Source: Amblyomma americanum (lineage: Eukaryota > Arthropoda > Arachnida > Ixodida > Ixodidae). Taken from it: a DNA stretch of 64,000 bases. Location: contig NC_135497.1 of NCBI RefSeq assembly GCF_052857255.1, forward strand, positions 186,410,084 to 186,474,083. The letters are read 5' to 3'. The notes under the pieces are model-generated. The model did no database searches and was not told where the DNA came from. It saw only the letters and a list, made by a program, of their open reading frames with translations. This document shows positions 21,891-33,585 of this stretch, in pieces. The position numbers were made by a program, and so were the translations under genes. The number at the start of each line of letters is the position of its first letter. Positions within the stretch are counted from its first letter, which is position 1.

Positions 21891-23266
21891 TTAAAGGGGC
21901 CGTGCAACACTACTCAATAACGTTGCAGTATGCCTGTAACGTTAAAGGACGCCGCTTCACGAATACCCTCCAGCAAGAATTTTTAATGTTTTCTAGAAGC
22001 TGAGTTACTGCAGTTATAATTTGAATTTCAGCGTATTCGCGCCCTTCTCCCTCCTCTCGTCATTTTTTGCAAGCTCAAAAGTTGGCGCTCCTCCGCCAGC
22101 CCCGCCCAATCGGGATGGTGGTGAAAACTTTAATGGACACTGGGGAGTTTAGGACACGCGGGTCCTTGGGCCCCCGCACGGCCCCACTGCACTCAAACGT
22201 TCATGTCCCGGAGGCTCATGACGCTGGCAGCCCGGCCTGTGGCGATGGCTTGCTTGGCCGGGTCCTCGTAGCGCAGTAGGGTCTCCCAAGCCTCCCAAGT
22301 GGTAAGGTGCTCCAGGCCCCGCGGGGGACGATCCGCCGGGCAGAGGAAAAGGATATGATCGAGAGTGGTTTCGGGTAGTGGCAGAGGGTACAGGAGGGGT
22401 TTGTGTGGACTTGGTGATAGCGCGAGCGTATATAAGGGGAGGGTAAGGTGCGTGTTTGGAGCCGCCTCCAAAGTGTCTGGTGATAATTGTCGAGGGAGGG
22501 ATGGGGTGGGGGGTAGAGCCTACGCTCGGCTTTGCAGGCCTGCGTCAGTTCACTGAATGAATGCATGCGCTCCCGTGAGAACCCCAGGTCGGAGGCCGCC
22601 GGTGCCCGGTTGAGAGAACCTCGGGCTAAAGCGCTGGCAGCCTCGTTTCCGGTATTCCCGGAGTGGGCAGGCATCCATATGAGCTCCATGTGGCGGGGCG
22701 GATGTGCGGCGAGGGAGTTCAGTATGCGAAATGCAGGCACGTGAACTCTCCCGCGAGCAAATTTTAGTATGGCAGTTTTAGAGTCTGACAGTATATACCA
22801 GGCTTCCGTGCGCGTGATGGCTAGGTCAATGGCGGCCTCTTCAGCCTCCTCCGAAGTGGCAGTGGGGGATATGTGAAGGGTGGCAATCGGTTGGAGGGAG
22901 GGGTTCGTGATGGCTACAACCGCGTCCTCCCCGCCTGTGCATGCGGCATCCACCCACGCGGCACCTACCACGAACCCCGCCGCAGAGCTCCCACTCGGGA
23001 CACTCCGGCGCGACGCGGCCACGGTAGCTGTGTGGCTTCTGTAAGAATCTAGCCAATCACCATTTATTGACCGACATACGCGGACGCATGACATGGAGGA
23101 TGACGGGAGCTTGAAAAAGTCGTTTGGGAAGGCTCACCAGTTTTTGAACGAAATTGGCGGTTATTTGTGTGCATAAGTGCATTTAGCTCATATGTTTATG
23201 GCAACACAATCTAGCGATCGAGCGAGTTTGTTTACTCTGCTCGAAGATGCTGCATGACCCCTTTAA
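21891..23266. mobile_element. TIR element, family F3, split by a LINE
   Basis: The left end TTAAAGGGGCCGTGCAAC is matched by the inverted right end, whose complement reads TTAAAGGGGTCATGCAGC. The left 220 bp (with acgctgcttcac-like and ctcctctcgtca blocks) match the left part of the second copy at 49441-49928. The middle is occupied by the LINE at 22112-23052. No coding sequence belongs to the TIR element itself. Confidence 0.65.
22112..23052 (-). mobile_element. 5'-truncated LINE with RNase H domain (I-clade-like)
   Basis: The minus strand encodes an RNase H domain with the expected acidic residues in order: Asp in AWVDAACTG, Glu in EEAEEAAIDLAI, Asp in LSDSKTAILK, and the HSGNTGNEAAS motif. 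A cysteine cluster CTLCHYP follows. A frameshift near 22360 moves the last 55 or so residues (CPADRPPRGLEHLTTWEAW and onward) to another frame ending at 22193. The 3' end is a 'ccaccatc' tail. A CCAATC occurs at both flanks (22106-22111 and 23053-23058) and may be the target duplication. A 3' scrap of the same family is at 14911-14970. Reverse transcriptase is missing, so the copy is dead. Confidence 0.85.
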
Positions 23267-25784
23267 TGTATGTTTTATCGTAAAGTGTGAACGCCGCTCT
23301 GTTGCTTAAAGCAGCATCGCCTTTACCACACAGTGACATCTCTTGCTGCAGCAAGGTCTTGCAGCCGCTGCGCACGTTATGACAATCAGCCCCATGCACC
23401 TGAAATTCATCGCCGCATAGAAAAAAATACGCAGCAATCAAAAGCTCATTAAAGCGTTCCCATGCATTTGCCCCACTTGCTGCGTTTTTTGTGTGCTTCA
23501 AATGTTCCGTCCTTTGCGATGCAAATTCGAACAACAGTACGTGCGTGTTAGCGAAGCGACTGCAGGATGCACATTAATGCTAGCATTTCGAGCGTTCTGT
23601 GCGGTCAGACGAGACTTTAGCAACTGCCGCCTTGGTGAGCCAACAAATCTCTCGATCAAGAGAGAGCACCGAAATCTTTGGTTTCGTTCGAAGGTGCACG
23701 CTTTTTCATCGCCATTGCTGCTCGTTACGTGCTGTTGCTTTGTGCGGACATACTTGACTCGAACAGGTGCCGAGTGACTTCATCGCACGAGTTTCTTAGG
23801 GGCGCCCGATTGTATGCCCCCTTCATTCTGTGCTTGAAAGAAATCGGTTGATTCATTACATGCGCGCGCGAGCGAGGCAAGCTGCTAGCGGGAACAGCCT
23901 TTGAAAGAATATGCGCTCTTCTAGGCCTAGTGCATGTCGCGTGAGTTTGAGGCATCACCGTAGTTGACGCAATAACACGCTGAGATGGCTCTTGGCGATT
24001 CTCACCCTGGTCGTCAGTTTGGTGTGGTCAATATTTGTTTTTGTTTTTTCGCACCGCCCTTCTTGTGAAGTCGCACATTTTGCAGAGGGGCGAAGACACG
24101 ATCGGAGTCTTGTACGCACTGCGCAATATAGTGCGTCCGGGGATGGGATGTTGCGCACCATGCTTTATTGTTCCTTGAGCCGGTCGTCCGATTGCGGATG
24201 TGTTCATCCATGAAGGCACGCACCCCAGCTTCGTTTCTCTATTGACAAGCGAACTTGCGCCTCCACAGAACGCTTTGCTGCTCCGCAAGCGGAACCGTCG
24301 ACAGAAATTGACTAAATGAGGATCTGCGCATTTGTTTCCTTTTTTATATTATTTATTATCCTCCTTATGTTGCGACATAACGGCGCGGGAGGTATATAAT
24401 TTAGAGGGGCATTGAAGCATTTTTACACGGACTCTGCCGCCGCGTTGTCTCCGACGCTGGTCCCCTCAACATTCCAAGAGCGTGCTTCGCAGGTGCTAAT
24501 CCGTTCGCAAGCGAACCGCTGGTTGGGTTGTGTGCACGCCTATCGTGGCACATGTTAGAACCGCGGTGTCTTTATGCGCGCTGCACACACAGCGTCTCCC
24601 GCTTTCGGTTATGCAGCGTCTCAGTGTATAGTGAACTGGAATTATAGTTCACTATGACGGGAGTGGAACTGGAACGTGGCAGCGTGCTCCGTCGACGAGT
24701 CCGCTCCTGGTCAGCTGTAGGGCGCAGCATGTCGCAGCTCGGGTTCTGTCAGTCAGTTTTGTTGAGGCTTGCGTAAGCGTGTGATACTTTCGTGCGAGAG
24801 AAAGCAGATCGTTATATTTACATTGGCGCAGATAGGGCTTCTCGGCGCGAAGAATGACGAAGTATTTAAAGGAACGTACGGATGGGTAAACGGGACTTGC
24901 TTCATGGTCTCGTACGCTGCACCGTTGTCGGATGTCTCTACTTTCTCACTGCTCGAGAACGCTGCAGAACCCTCGCTCACGGAGAAAAAAAAAAGAAATG
25001 CAGGATTGCACCTAAGTCTGCCTAAGAGCGGAAATGCGAAAGCCTTTTCCTTTCCTCTCGTTTTTCTTCCATTTTTCATTTTAATTTCACTTTTAATATT
25101 TGAATTTTTGTTAGGTTTTGTTTATTTTTATTGTTTTTAACTTTTTACTTATCAACATCGTTTTTCATCGAATCAGTCACACAAAACCTGCTTCAAACGC
25201 AGAATTTACTTTAACTCAATTTAATTAATTTCCATTCTTCAACCAAACTTTCCCATCATCTCACGCACTACTTAATACAATCAAACGCTTGCACATTTAT
25301 CTCCACAGAACGACATAATCGTGCGGACAAAATTTTCGGACACTTTTTGCTGACGCGACATAACAATATAATGCTTTCGCATTAATAAAAAAAAATCTGA
25401 AGGCACGCCACCGCCACGCCATCTCTCGTTTGCTGAGTTCATCTTTCCGCGTCAGTTGGGGCGTCGTATTAACGCGGCTCAAGAAAGCAAATGAATTGGA
25501 CCTGGGCGCTGTTCTGCATCGCTTGTGTCGTCCCTCAGCAAGTCTACGGTTGCAAAACATGTTGTAGACACACTTTGCCAACAAACGGCCAATTTTATTT
25601 CGTTAGGGCGACGTTTAGCTTGTGAACGCGCTTGTGAGAGCGACGAGATCACAGTTTCCTGGTTCGCTGACTGATTTCGTATAAACTGCTTGTTGTGGCT
25701 GTTGTCAGTGGATACGAGCTGCGTTATCCAGCTCCCATTGCGCGCTCAAACTTAGCGGCGGTGCCTCATCACTGCTTGTGGCGT
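23267..25784. other. Intergenic, no recognised gene
   Basis: Open frames up to 123 residues on both strands show no family similarity. The stretch around 25060-25300 is strongly AT-rich within otherwise GC-richer DNA. Confidence 0.35.
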
Positions 25785-25912
25785 CACGAAGTCGGAAGTC
25801 GCGGTTTCGATCCCGTTGTCGGCGGCTGCATTTGTGCGCGTGCGCGCGCACTGTGATTTCGGTGCTCCCCGTAGGATGCCAGGCGGCCGAAATTAATCCC
25901 ATCCTGAGCCCT
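25785..25912 (+). repeat. Diverged Ruka-type SINE fragment
   Basis: A B-box-like gcggtttcgatcccg is followed by ggcggctgcattt, then cactgtgatttcggtgc, then ggcggccgaaattaatccc and gagccctcgac. The order matches the Ruka-type SINE, with substitutions throughout. The A box is degraded. Confidence 0.6.
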
Positions 25913-26415
25913 CGACAGCTGCGTGCTTCTCAACTGCTCCCTCGGCTTCGGCACGTAAGAATCCGTTTGCTAGCACTGGTAGCACGAGCTGTGTCGCGCT
26001 GAATGTTAATAGTTTTGGTAGTGCGTGAAGTGGCAAGGCGCGAAAGGCTGATAAGAAATTCAGGCACACTGGAAAGCCCGCTGCATTCCTCCGTAGTTGT
26101 CGCAGTCTGGTAACGCCCATTTACGCGTGTATGCGAACACTCGCAGCGGATATGGGAGAAAATGTGGCTGTAGCCTCAGGGCTGTGCTTCCGACCACTCG
26201 CGTGATCGTTGCTGTTCTTGTCGGGGATCCTTCGTGCTCAATATTGGCTTCCGTGCACTTGCATTTTCGCGTAGGCATGCAACGAACCACTGAACGGCAA
26301 CTTGCGTCTGACCTCCACTTGACATTGCTGTGCACGTGTCTCGCGTTGCCATAAAAATGGCGGCAGCAGGGTTCGACGTTCATACTTATTCCCGTTCATT
26401 TATTTTTCGTCGTTC

Positions 26416-26733
26416 GCCCGCCGCGGTGGCTCAGTGGTTAGGGCGCTCGACTACTGATCCGGAGTTCCCGGGTTCGAACCCGACCGCGGCGGCTGCGTTT
26501 TTATGGGGGAAAAACGCTAAGGCGCCCGTGTGCTGTGCGATGTCAGTGCACGTTAAAGATCCCCAGGTGGTCGAAATTATTCCGGAGCCCTCCACTACGG
26601 CACCTCTCTCTTCCTTTCTTCTTTTTCAGTCCCTCATTTATCCCATCCCTTACGGCGCGGTTCAGGTGTCCAACGATATATGAGACAGATACTGCGCCAT
26701 TTCCTTTCCACCAAAAACCAATTATTATTATTA
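26416..26733 (+). repeat. Full-length Ruka-type SINE, long-tail subfamily
   Basis: The tRNA head has ggtggctcagtggttagggc (A box) and gggttcgaacccg (B box). The core has gatgtcagtgcacgttaaag and ccccaggtggtcgaaattat. The 3' part after ctccactacggcacc is pyrimidine-rich and ends in a (ATT)n tail. It is flanked by TTATTTTTCGTCGTTC at 26400-26415 and 26734-26749, a perfect 16-bp target duplication, so this is a comparatively recent insertion. Confidence 0.95.
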
Positions 26734-26984
26734 TTATTTTTCGTCGTTCAGGACTGAGTTGTCGTTAGGAAGTCTACTATCTTAAAAGAATCTGTACAAA
26801 TCACTGATGACTACATGTCTTCCCCAAGCATTGGTAATTCATTTCAACGCGGTAGCGTGAAAGGAGCAGAACCCAAATTTTTTAATGCATATTTTTTTCT
26901 TTGCATTGTTGCACGGGACAATGGTATACACGATTCACGACATGGAATCCACATACGATAGCTGCATAATATATAATTGTTTTT

Positions 26985-27367
26985 TTTCTCGTGTCGTTTC
27001 GGTTTCAAAAGTCGAACGATAGCTGTGACGTACAATACGCGTTCAAGGTCACGTGAGGCGTGCAAAAAACTGCGATATAATCGCTGCTTGTTTATTTTTT
27101 GTCATTCCCAACTCTTGGGCAGGCTTGCACAAGAATTGATATGAATTAAAACAAAGAAAGCAGCGACCGCACTGCAGTTGACCTGAACGCGTCTTGTACA
27201 TAACGTCTTTGGCCCTTGCAACCGAAACAGCATGAGAGAAGAAAAAAATTAGTTGTAAATTATTTACCGCTTGTTGGCGCAATCCACGTTGCTGTCTGCT
27301 TCCTTATGTGCCGCGCATCATTCTGAAGAGTAAGAAAAACTCAAATTTGATGTGTCTACTTCTTTAA
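26985..27367. mobile_element. Foldback element, family F1, copy 3
   Basis: It shares gtttcggtttcaaaagtcg, aggtcacgtgaggcgtgcaa, the 'cgatataatcgctg' block and the closing arm with accgaaacagcatgagagaa, taaattattta and ttctttaagg. It is more diverged than copies 1 and 2. The left arm may begin as early as 26850. Confidence 0.7.
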
Positions 27368-27885
27368 GGCTTCCGTTTTCCACAAAATCCAGCGTTGGCG
27401 TTGTGAGCGAAAACGCAGATGGCCCTCCTGCCACGTAGGTCACATGACCTTATTCCGTCACCACAACCTGCCCACCGTGACGGGTGGCAAACTGCCTGCC
27501 GTTGCATGTGTGACAGTTAATCATTGGTCGCGAGAGGTTGCCACACCGGTGGCTGTGTTTCGAACAGCGCCACCTGCTGGGGCAGTGGCGCGTCACTTTA
27601 CCGCTGCGTCAGGAGAAGCCATGTGAATGTATAGAATGACCTATTCCGCATATATGTGGACATCTGGCGAAGTGATACACAAAGGACCCCAGGCCACTGA
27701 AGGGAGCCATTAACGTTATCGCGTCATACCCTTAGGGCGGAGCTTAATACGTCCCATCGGTTTTTTCTTCTTACTAGATTGACTCGGTATGCTCCAGTGC
27801 TGGATGGGTTTTTACTTACGTTGACATTGTTAGGAGTGGGGCTCCAAGTTCGAAGCAGGCCACCGGTGTTGGGGGATTCCGCTTC
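27368..27885. other. Intergenic plus internal stub of the LTR element
   Basis: The right portion (about 27820-27885) continues from the primer-binding site into the internal region of the adjacent LTR element. The rest shows no feature. No gag-pol sequence is visible. Confidence 0.4.
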
Positions 27886-28240
27886 GATCCCACCGCTGCC
27901 ACCAGTTGTTAGATGCGGGCCCCTGGTTCGCCTGTGCCGTCTCTCGCCAAGGTCGGTGTCCCCAGATTCCGGATCGGGAGACTGCTGTTGTGGAGTGACG
28001 AAGAGATGAGAGGGTTTTCGAGGTGAAGAAGAGACTGAAAGGGTTTATTTACATTTTTACATAGTTCGAAAGAGTGAATCGGGAGCTGGCGATCACACGC
28101 CAGATCGCTGCTTAAATAGGGTCCCCTGTCCCCAGGTCCTTAGTTTGGGAATTTAGTTCATTAAAAATGCGTCCAATCACTGTGACGTCGATCACGTGTC
28201 CAGTCTTTAGGGTCCGCCTTCCAGGACGCCCCCAGCAACA
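27886..28240 (-). mobile_element. LTR with primer-binding site (Gypsy-like), minus strand
   Basis: On the minus strand the LTR runs 28240 to 27907 (334 bp). It begins TGTTGCTGGGGG and ends GCATCTAACA, so it has TG...CA-type ends. Inside are a TATA-like ctatttaagc and an aataaa signal at the spacing expected of promoter and R region. Two bases after the LTR end is TGGTGGCAGCGGTGGGATC (27904-27886). It starts with TGG as a tRNA-primed binding site should, and resembles the PBS of many Gypsy-type elements. No second LTR or pol gene was found, so this is a truncated remnant. Confidence 0.75.
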
Positions 28241-28800
28241 CACTCTTGCCACTTCTGGCAAGTTATGGTCCGCGCTCTCCAGGCAGCCGTGATGAATAGC
28301 CCGAAGGGGGTCCCATGGCAGCGTCGAAGGTCAGTCACCTGCACTTCACAGCGGTAGCGTGGGAACTAAAGGTTGCCACTGCAGTTTGCAGAAGGTTCCA
28401 CGTATAAGGAAAAGCACAGTCTAAGACGAAGTTGTTTTCGAAGCACGAGGATTCCGGCGACGTTGGCTTAGTCAAACACGGCCGCATTTGCCACGGCTCA
28501 TTTGCAACCCCGCCGCTCGCCGGCTCCCCAGCCGTCCCCTCCGGGATAAAGATGTCCCGGGTGGGTCCGGCGTTTAGAACAAACGACAGGTTCACCAAAG
28601 CCGTTCTCAGGCAGCGGACGGCCGTTTCACCCCGTAAACAGCAGGGGGGGGGGGGGGGGGGAGGTCCCTTGTAGACGCCACCACCCGCACTCGTGGCGCT
28701 GCAACCACGTCGACGGCCCTTTGAAGCCTCTGTCGACTGATGCTTCTCAGTGGCTTGAATATTCTTGACATGTTGGCGTCTCCAAACGTAACAACATTTA
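28241..28800. other. Intergenic, no recognised feature
   Basis: It contains an 18-base G run at 28644-28661. The antisense open frame 28335-28814 (159 residues) runs through this homopolymer and shows no motif. Confidence 0.35.
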
Positions 28801-29707
28801 AGCCTGGACTCCATGTACGCGAAAACTCACGCGAACGCGAAGGCGACGGCGGCAAGCGACGAGCGACGCCGTCGCGCGAAGCAAAATGCATGTGTCGCTT
28901 GCCGTGTCGCTCGGATCTGCACCCACAGAAAATTTCGCGCGTCGCCCGGAAGTCCCCCACGCGACTGGCCAATCAAAGCTCCCCAAAGCCGTTTCCGGTT
29001 TTTCCACGGTTTCTCACGGGTACATCTCACGAAACCAGCCCGCCGTCTTGGTCATCGCCACCGTCGAGAAAATATTTGGTTTTGTAGCTGAGAGGCAGAC
29101 CCGCATGATTTAAATAATTAAAACAATCTACTTGTTGGGTGAGGAGGGCTAACAGCATTTGGAGCGGGCTACGCGAGCGGGCGTACTGCAGGGAGAGATG
29201 CGTGTCGAGCCGCGGGTACCGGCGCTCGATCCACCGTGCCGCTGCGCTCCAACTGTGCAGAAACACTCGCGGCGCGCATTCTCACTGGTAAATTATAGTT
29301 TGCTCACTTACAATCAGATTGCGGTGACAGTTTATGGGAGTGTTTTCACTAAGCCGGAGTGCACAGGCACCGAACGAAAGCACACCTCCCCCGTGATGTG
29401 ACTTTGTCTCCGCAAGCACGCCGTTGGCTATCTCCACTGCCGCTACACCGCTGCCGTAGAGGAAATATTCCTTTGGCCCTGGCTATGAGACACACTCACA
29501 AAATTTTAAGAGAGAGAACAGGTTACGGGCGTGTTTCTAAGCTTGAGTGCGCAAAGCACGGAGTCCGCTGCGCACGTCGCGGGTTCGCGTCGCCTGCCGC
29601 CTTCGCTTGCATGGAGGTTGCCCACAAGCGACGGAGCGAACGCCAGCCGTCGCCGCCGCCGTCGCCTTCGCGTTCGCGTGAGTTTTCGCGTACATGGAGT
29701 CCAGGCT
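28801..29707. mobile_element. 907-bp TIR element with TTA duplication
   Basis: The ends are inverted copies starting AGCCTGGACTCCATGTACGC and continuing with gaaaactcacgcgaacgcga and aggcgacggcggc. They are effectively identical over about 53 bp. TTA lies directly outside both ends (28798-28800 and 29708-29710). The 3-bp TWA duplication suggests a PIF/Harbinger-like non-autonomous element. The interior is GC-rich without coding similarity. Confidence 0.85.
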
Positions 29708-31374
29708 TTATCGGTTTTGGTTGTAAAGGCCGCCTTGACGTCGCCGAGGGTCCATGCAAATCAGTAAACACAGCTGGTGATCATGGGGATGGTTTACTTT
29801 TTACGGGCCTGCGACTTCAGTGTCTCGGCCGAGCCGTCTGACGTTGCAGAAGCTCGCACACGTCACGCAGCGCAGTGTATTGATCGCTGAGCTCGGCTTA
29901 GTCGCGTAAATATCTGTCACTAAGTGCTGTCCTATTGTAGGCGCAGCTGAACAGTCTTTGAACTCTACTGCAGCTGCGTTCTCTATTTTTACTTCGCGGG
30001 AGGTTTCTGTGCACATACTGGTATCTCATTCTACTTGGCAAACCACTTGCTGAGGTGTCACGCGAAAACTGCCTCCATAGGTGTTGCGCACGACCGCGAC
30101 TCCGTTAGCTTTACGGTTTCGAAAACCATCCGTTTTTGTCGGCGCCAGGAAGGAAGTGTCCGCGCCGATTGCGCCGATGCGTATTAGCATTATGCGGTGA
30201 GAGCGCATACAATCGTTATTGCACCTTCAGAGTCTTCTCATTGGAAGCAGGACTGGGACATTCTATTTATAACTATTTTTCCATGTCCCGCCGTAGCCTT
30301 TGTCCCTGTGCGCGGCGGCTCTTCCGCATCTTTGTGGACACCGGCCTTATTTCGCGCACAGAGCTCAAGACCAGCTTCTTGTAACTGACCTGGCGATGTG
30401 CTGTTAAAAAAAGAAAACATGCAGTGCACCCAAATGTTGAGGCAATCTGCAACCCGATGATCTTGAATGCTGAGTGCGTAGCTTTGCCTACCAGGCCCTT
30501 GCATAAAAAGTCAGTAATTCGCCCAAAGGAGGGGGGGGGGGGGGTGTCCATAAATTTTTGGCTTTTTTTTTTCATTCCGCAACCTCGCTCAAGTCCGTGC
30601 TTGAAGTATTGCGCTGAAAAACTTGGTCGTATGTGGACAGTTAGCAACCTGTTTGCACCGCAGCAGATAGCAGCGGTGTTCTAGGGGTTTGAGCATAGTG
30701 GAAATATGGGGGACAGCCTTCCGCCCCGCACTCCCACTACGCTGATGCAGCGTTTCCGACGGGTTCGTTCTGGAGGGAACAAAGAGAGGGACGACAAAGC
30801 GTGAACACTCGTATGCTATTTATTACAACTGCAAACAATACACAGAGCGGGCCAGCTAGCTACAAAACATCGACGAGGCATTCCTCGGAAGTAGAAGGCT
30901 ACGGAAGAAGGGCTTCCTACTTAGAGCAGGGGCGCGACTTCAGAGGTATCGGCGGCGAACGTTTGTATGCGCCGACAATGGCGGCCGGGTCTTCCCGTGC
31001 GCGCTGCATTCTTGGGGAAAAACCATCCCCGAGCATTTGCTGGGGAGGGTGCCGATAGCGCGCGTTTTCTGCGCTCACTTCGCTGCCTGGAACCAGAAGT
31101 CCAGCGGCAAGGCACGACGGATCCTCCGTGCGCCTGCCGCGGACGGCGGAAGGTGGCGGGAGCGTACGGCTGCAACCGCTCGTGACACTGGCCGGATCCC
31201 GAAGAGACTCTCACCAGCTCCGCGGAGTTCCGCGTAGCCTTGAGGTGGCGCTCCCGTCGCTGCTTCCGCTTCCCTCATGAGGAAGACTTCCCTCATCGCC
31301 CAGCCGATGCTGTCCTGACGCACAGTGGTGATGGTCGGCCGCGTCGAAACGGAGTGGGGGGACAGGTTTTCCAC
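29708..31374. other. Intergenic, no recognised gene
   Basis: A 14-base G run is at 30531-30544. Open frames up to 124 residues on both strands show no motif. Confidence 0.35.
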
Positions 31375-31587
31375 AGCATCTGCCTCGCATGCGGGAGGTG
31401 CGGGGTTCGATCCCCACTCCCAGTGCCGCCGGGTACCTGCCGGTAATACAGTGGGTACAAGCTTTGCCCTGGCCTGGTGCGCTTATATGGGGTGAAATGC
31501 TTAGGAAATGTCTTTTACTGTGAGTGGACGAAAATACCTTGTGCCATGGCGCTCTTTGGCCAAAGCTGCCCTTGCGCCATAAAAATT
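31375..31587 (+). repeat. tRNA-derived SINE, second family, head-truncated
   Basis: It begins within the tRNA-like head (catctgcctcgcatgcggga; B box ggggttcgatcccc) and continues with gccgccgggtacctgccggt and tttgccctggcctggtgc. It ends with gcgctctttggccaaagctg and a short cgccataaaaa tail. It is the same family as 5665-5921. Confidence 0.85.
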
Positions 31588-32367
31588 GACCAGTCCCTGA
31601 AGTTTCCTGCTGCCTGTGAATGAGTCGCATTTCCTCGATTCGATGCGGTTTACGGGGTGTGCTCATTCAAATCTCTTGCACCTTACGCGTTACTATAGTC
31701 TCGGGTGTTGCTTCAGCCTTGTTTGTCCGGTCAGTCAAGAAGACGCGCCCCTTTAGAAGGCGGCGGCTGGATTAGTTTCCTTCAGCTTCTGTTCGCACTC
31801 GCGTTTGCGTTGTCATTGGAGCAACACACAAGGTGGTTCTAATGCCATTTTCGGTTAAACTTTGATCGCATGTGCCACTACCCGTGCTGCGCGCATAGGG
31901 CTCCACCATTGTGAAACAGTGACACAGCAGTGAGCGAACGTACTGCCAGAGTCATTTGAAGGTACTGCTGCCATGTGACCGAAAGTGAATTAAAGTTGCG
32001 GTCGCATTACCTTCGATTAAGCTTTGAACATCGCGTTCGGCGGATGTTTGGCGGGACGCTGATCTCCGCTGCTTCTGCAAGGTCGAAACTGGGGTTCGTA
32101 TTTCCGCCGTTAGCGAAACTGGGATCTTTCTCCGTGCTATAATTTTCATGGATAGCCAATGCCGCTGTGTGCATCTCCGCCCGTCGCCCAGTCCCTCGTG
32201 GCGCAGCCGCGCTGGTCGACGTGACCATTGAAGGTGGAGTGGTCGGCGCGCTGGGCTGCCCGTTCTTCCGGGCACTCTGTGCTCTATTTGCGGTGGACGC
32301 TGCTGCACTCGCTCGCGGTGCCGTACCGCCGTCCTTTTCGAACGTCCCCAGGGACCGTATGTTCTAT
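31588..32367. other. Intergenic, no recognised feature
   Basis: No exon, RNA gene or repeat boundary was found. Confidence 0.35.
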
Positions 32368-32611
32368 AAGCGGTCCATTTGATCCTCTGTTATGGGTAAC
32401 GCAGGTGCACCCGCGGCTTTCAATCGTCTTTGGAAAGCGACCCGGCCATTGGGTGGTTGGCGACAGAACCGCACCATTGGCTGCATATCGCAGCCAATGG
32501 CAGCCAATAGTGCGGTCCGGTCGCCAACTACCCAATGGCCGGGTAGCTTCCCAAAGAAGCTTGAAAGCTGCGGGTACACCTGTGACCAATAACAGAGGAT
32601 AAAATGGACAG

Positions 32612-32613
<2 letters not shown>
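32368..32613. mobile_element. 246-bp foldback element next to a microsatellite
   Basis: The left arm (ggtccatttgatcctctgtt ... acccggccattgggtggttg) and the right arm are inverted copies of about 110 bp with scattered mismatches. They meet at a short palindromic centre (ggctgcatatcgcagcc). The element abuts the (AT)n tract at 32615. No coding capacity. Confidence 0.8.

Positions 32614-32614
<1 letters not shown>

Positions 32615-32703
<89 letters not shown>
32615..32703. repeat. Compound microsatellite (AT)n(AG)n
   Basis: About 29 AT units are followed by about 15 AG units, with no interruption visible. Confidence 0.97.
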
Positions 32704-32706
<3 letters not shown>

Positions 32707-33374
32707 CAGCCCAGAACACCGTGCAGGTAGTTGAATACAACTCAACTCAAGAACGAAGCGGCAAATGCTCCTCAGAGGAGCCCCTTGAAACTGCTAGCGT
32801 CAAATCGCAGTACGGCAGATAGCCACGACTTAGTCGTTCAAACTGCGGCGTCATGAAAAACGGTCGACGCCATTGGCTGGAGGGCCTTCTTTGAGGGGCA
32901 TCTGCCGCTTCATTCTTGAGTTGTATCCGACTGTAGTAGTGGTGGCGGCGGCTGAAAGTTGGGCTAGTTGGTGTGCTGTCGGGGGCAAAAGCCTTCCAGA
33001 ACAACGTGGAAAGTAATCTTGCGCATGGCTGCGCAAGCCTTGCGCACCAATCAGGCTCGAGCCGCCGGCTAACAGTAAATATACCGATGTCAGTTGCTGC
33101 ACATGCGTCGTGAAAACTTTGTCCTCGATGGTACATTCATGATGGGAGAACGGCGCCAAACTACGTCTTGTTTGCCGTTCGCCACTGTTGCTTTCCCGTC
33201 ACCGCTGGCACTTCGATGCTGTAGAAGGAAACCCCACCGGAGATTCGGAGCGCTTGTACGTTGTACGAGCGCACTGCGGGGCCCAGAAACAAATGCCGTG
33301 GCCTGAGAACTTCTACAACGCATGGTACGTAAACCTTTAGAAGTGGGCTGTGAAAGCATTTAAGAGCATCTGCG
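32704..33374. other. Intergenic, no recognised feature
   Basis: Overlapping open frames up to 129 residues on the minus strand; no motif recognised. Confidence 0.35.
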
Positions 33375-33585
33375 CCCAAAGAGCGCCATGGCACAAGGTA
33401 TTTCTGTCTACTCAGGGTTGGGTCAAAAGCAATTTTTAGAGTATTAAGCCCTACATCACCATACAGGACAGGGGAAAGCTTGTGGCCATTATATCACCGG
33501 TGGGTACCCGGCGGCACTGGGGATCGAACTCCGCACCTCCCGCATGCGAGGCGTATGCTCAAACCACTAGGCCACCGCTGCGGAA
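33375..33585 (-). repeat. tRNA-derived SINE, second family
   Basis: The minus strand reads ccgcagcggtggcctagtgg at the head, a B box (gttcgatcccc with one change), and ggtacccaccggtgatataa. The body runs to aaataccttgtgccatggcg and gcgctctttgggcg. The 3' tail is lost. Confidence 0.88.

Noticed and set aside
26430..26500. Possible genuine tRNA gene
   Set aside because: A and B boxes are present, but the sequence continues into a repeated non-tRNA body with target duplications. The same holds for the other tRNA-like heads, so they are SINEs.
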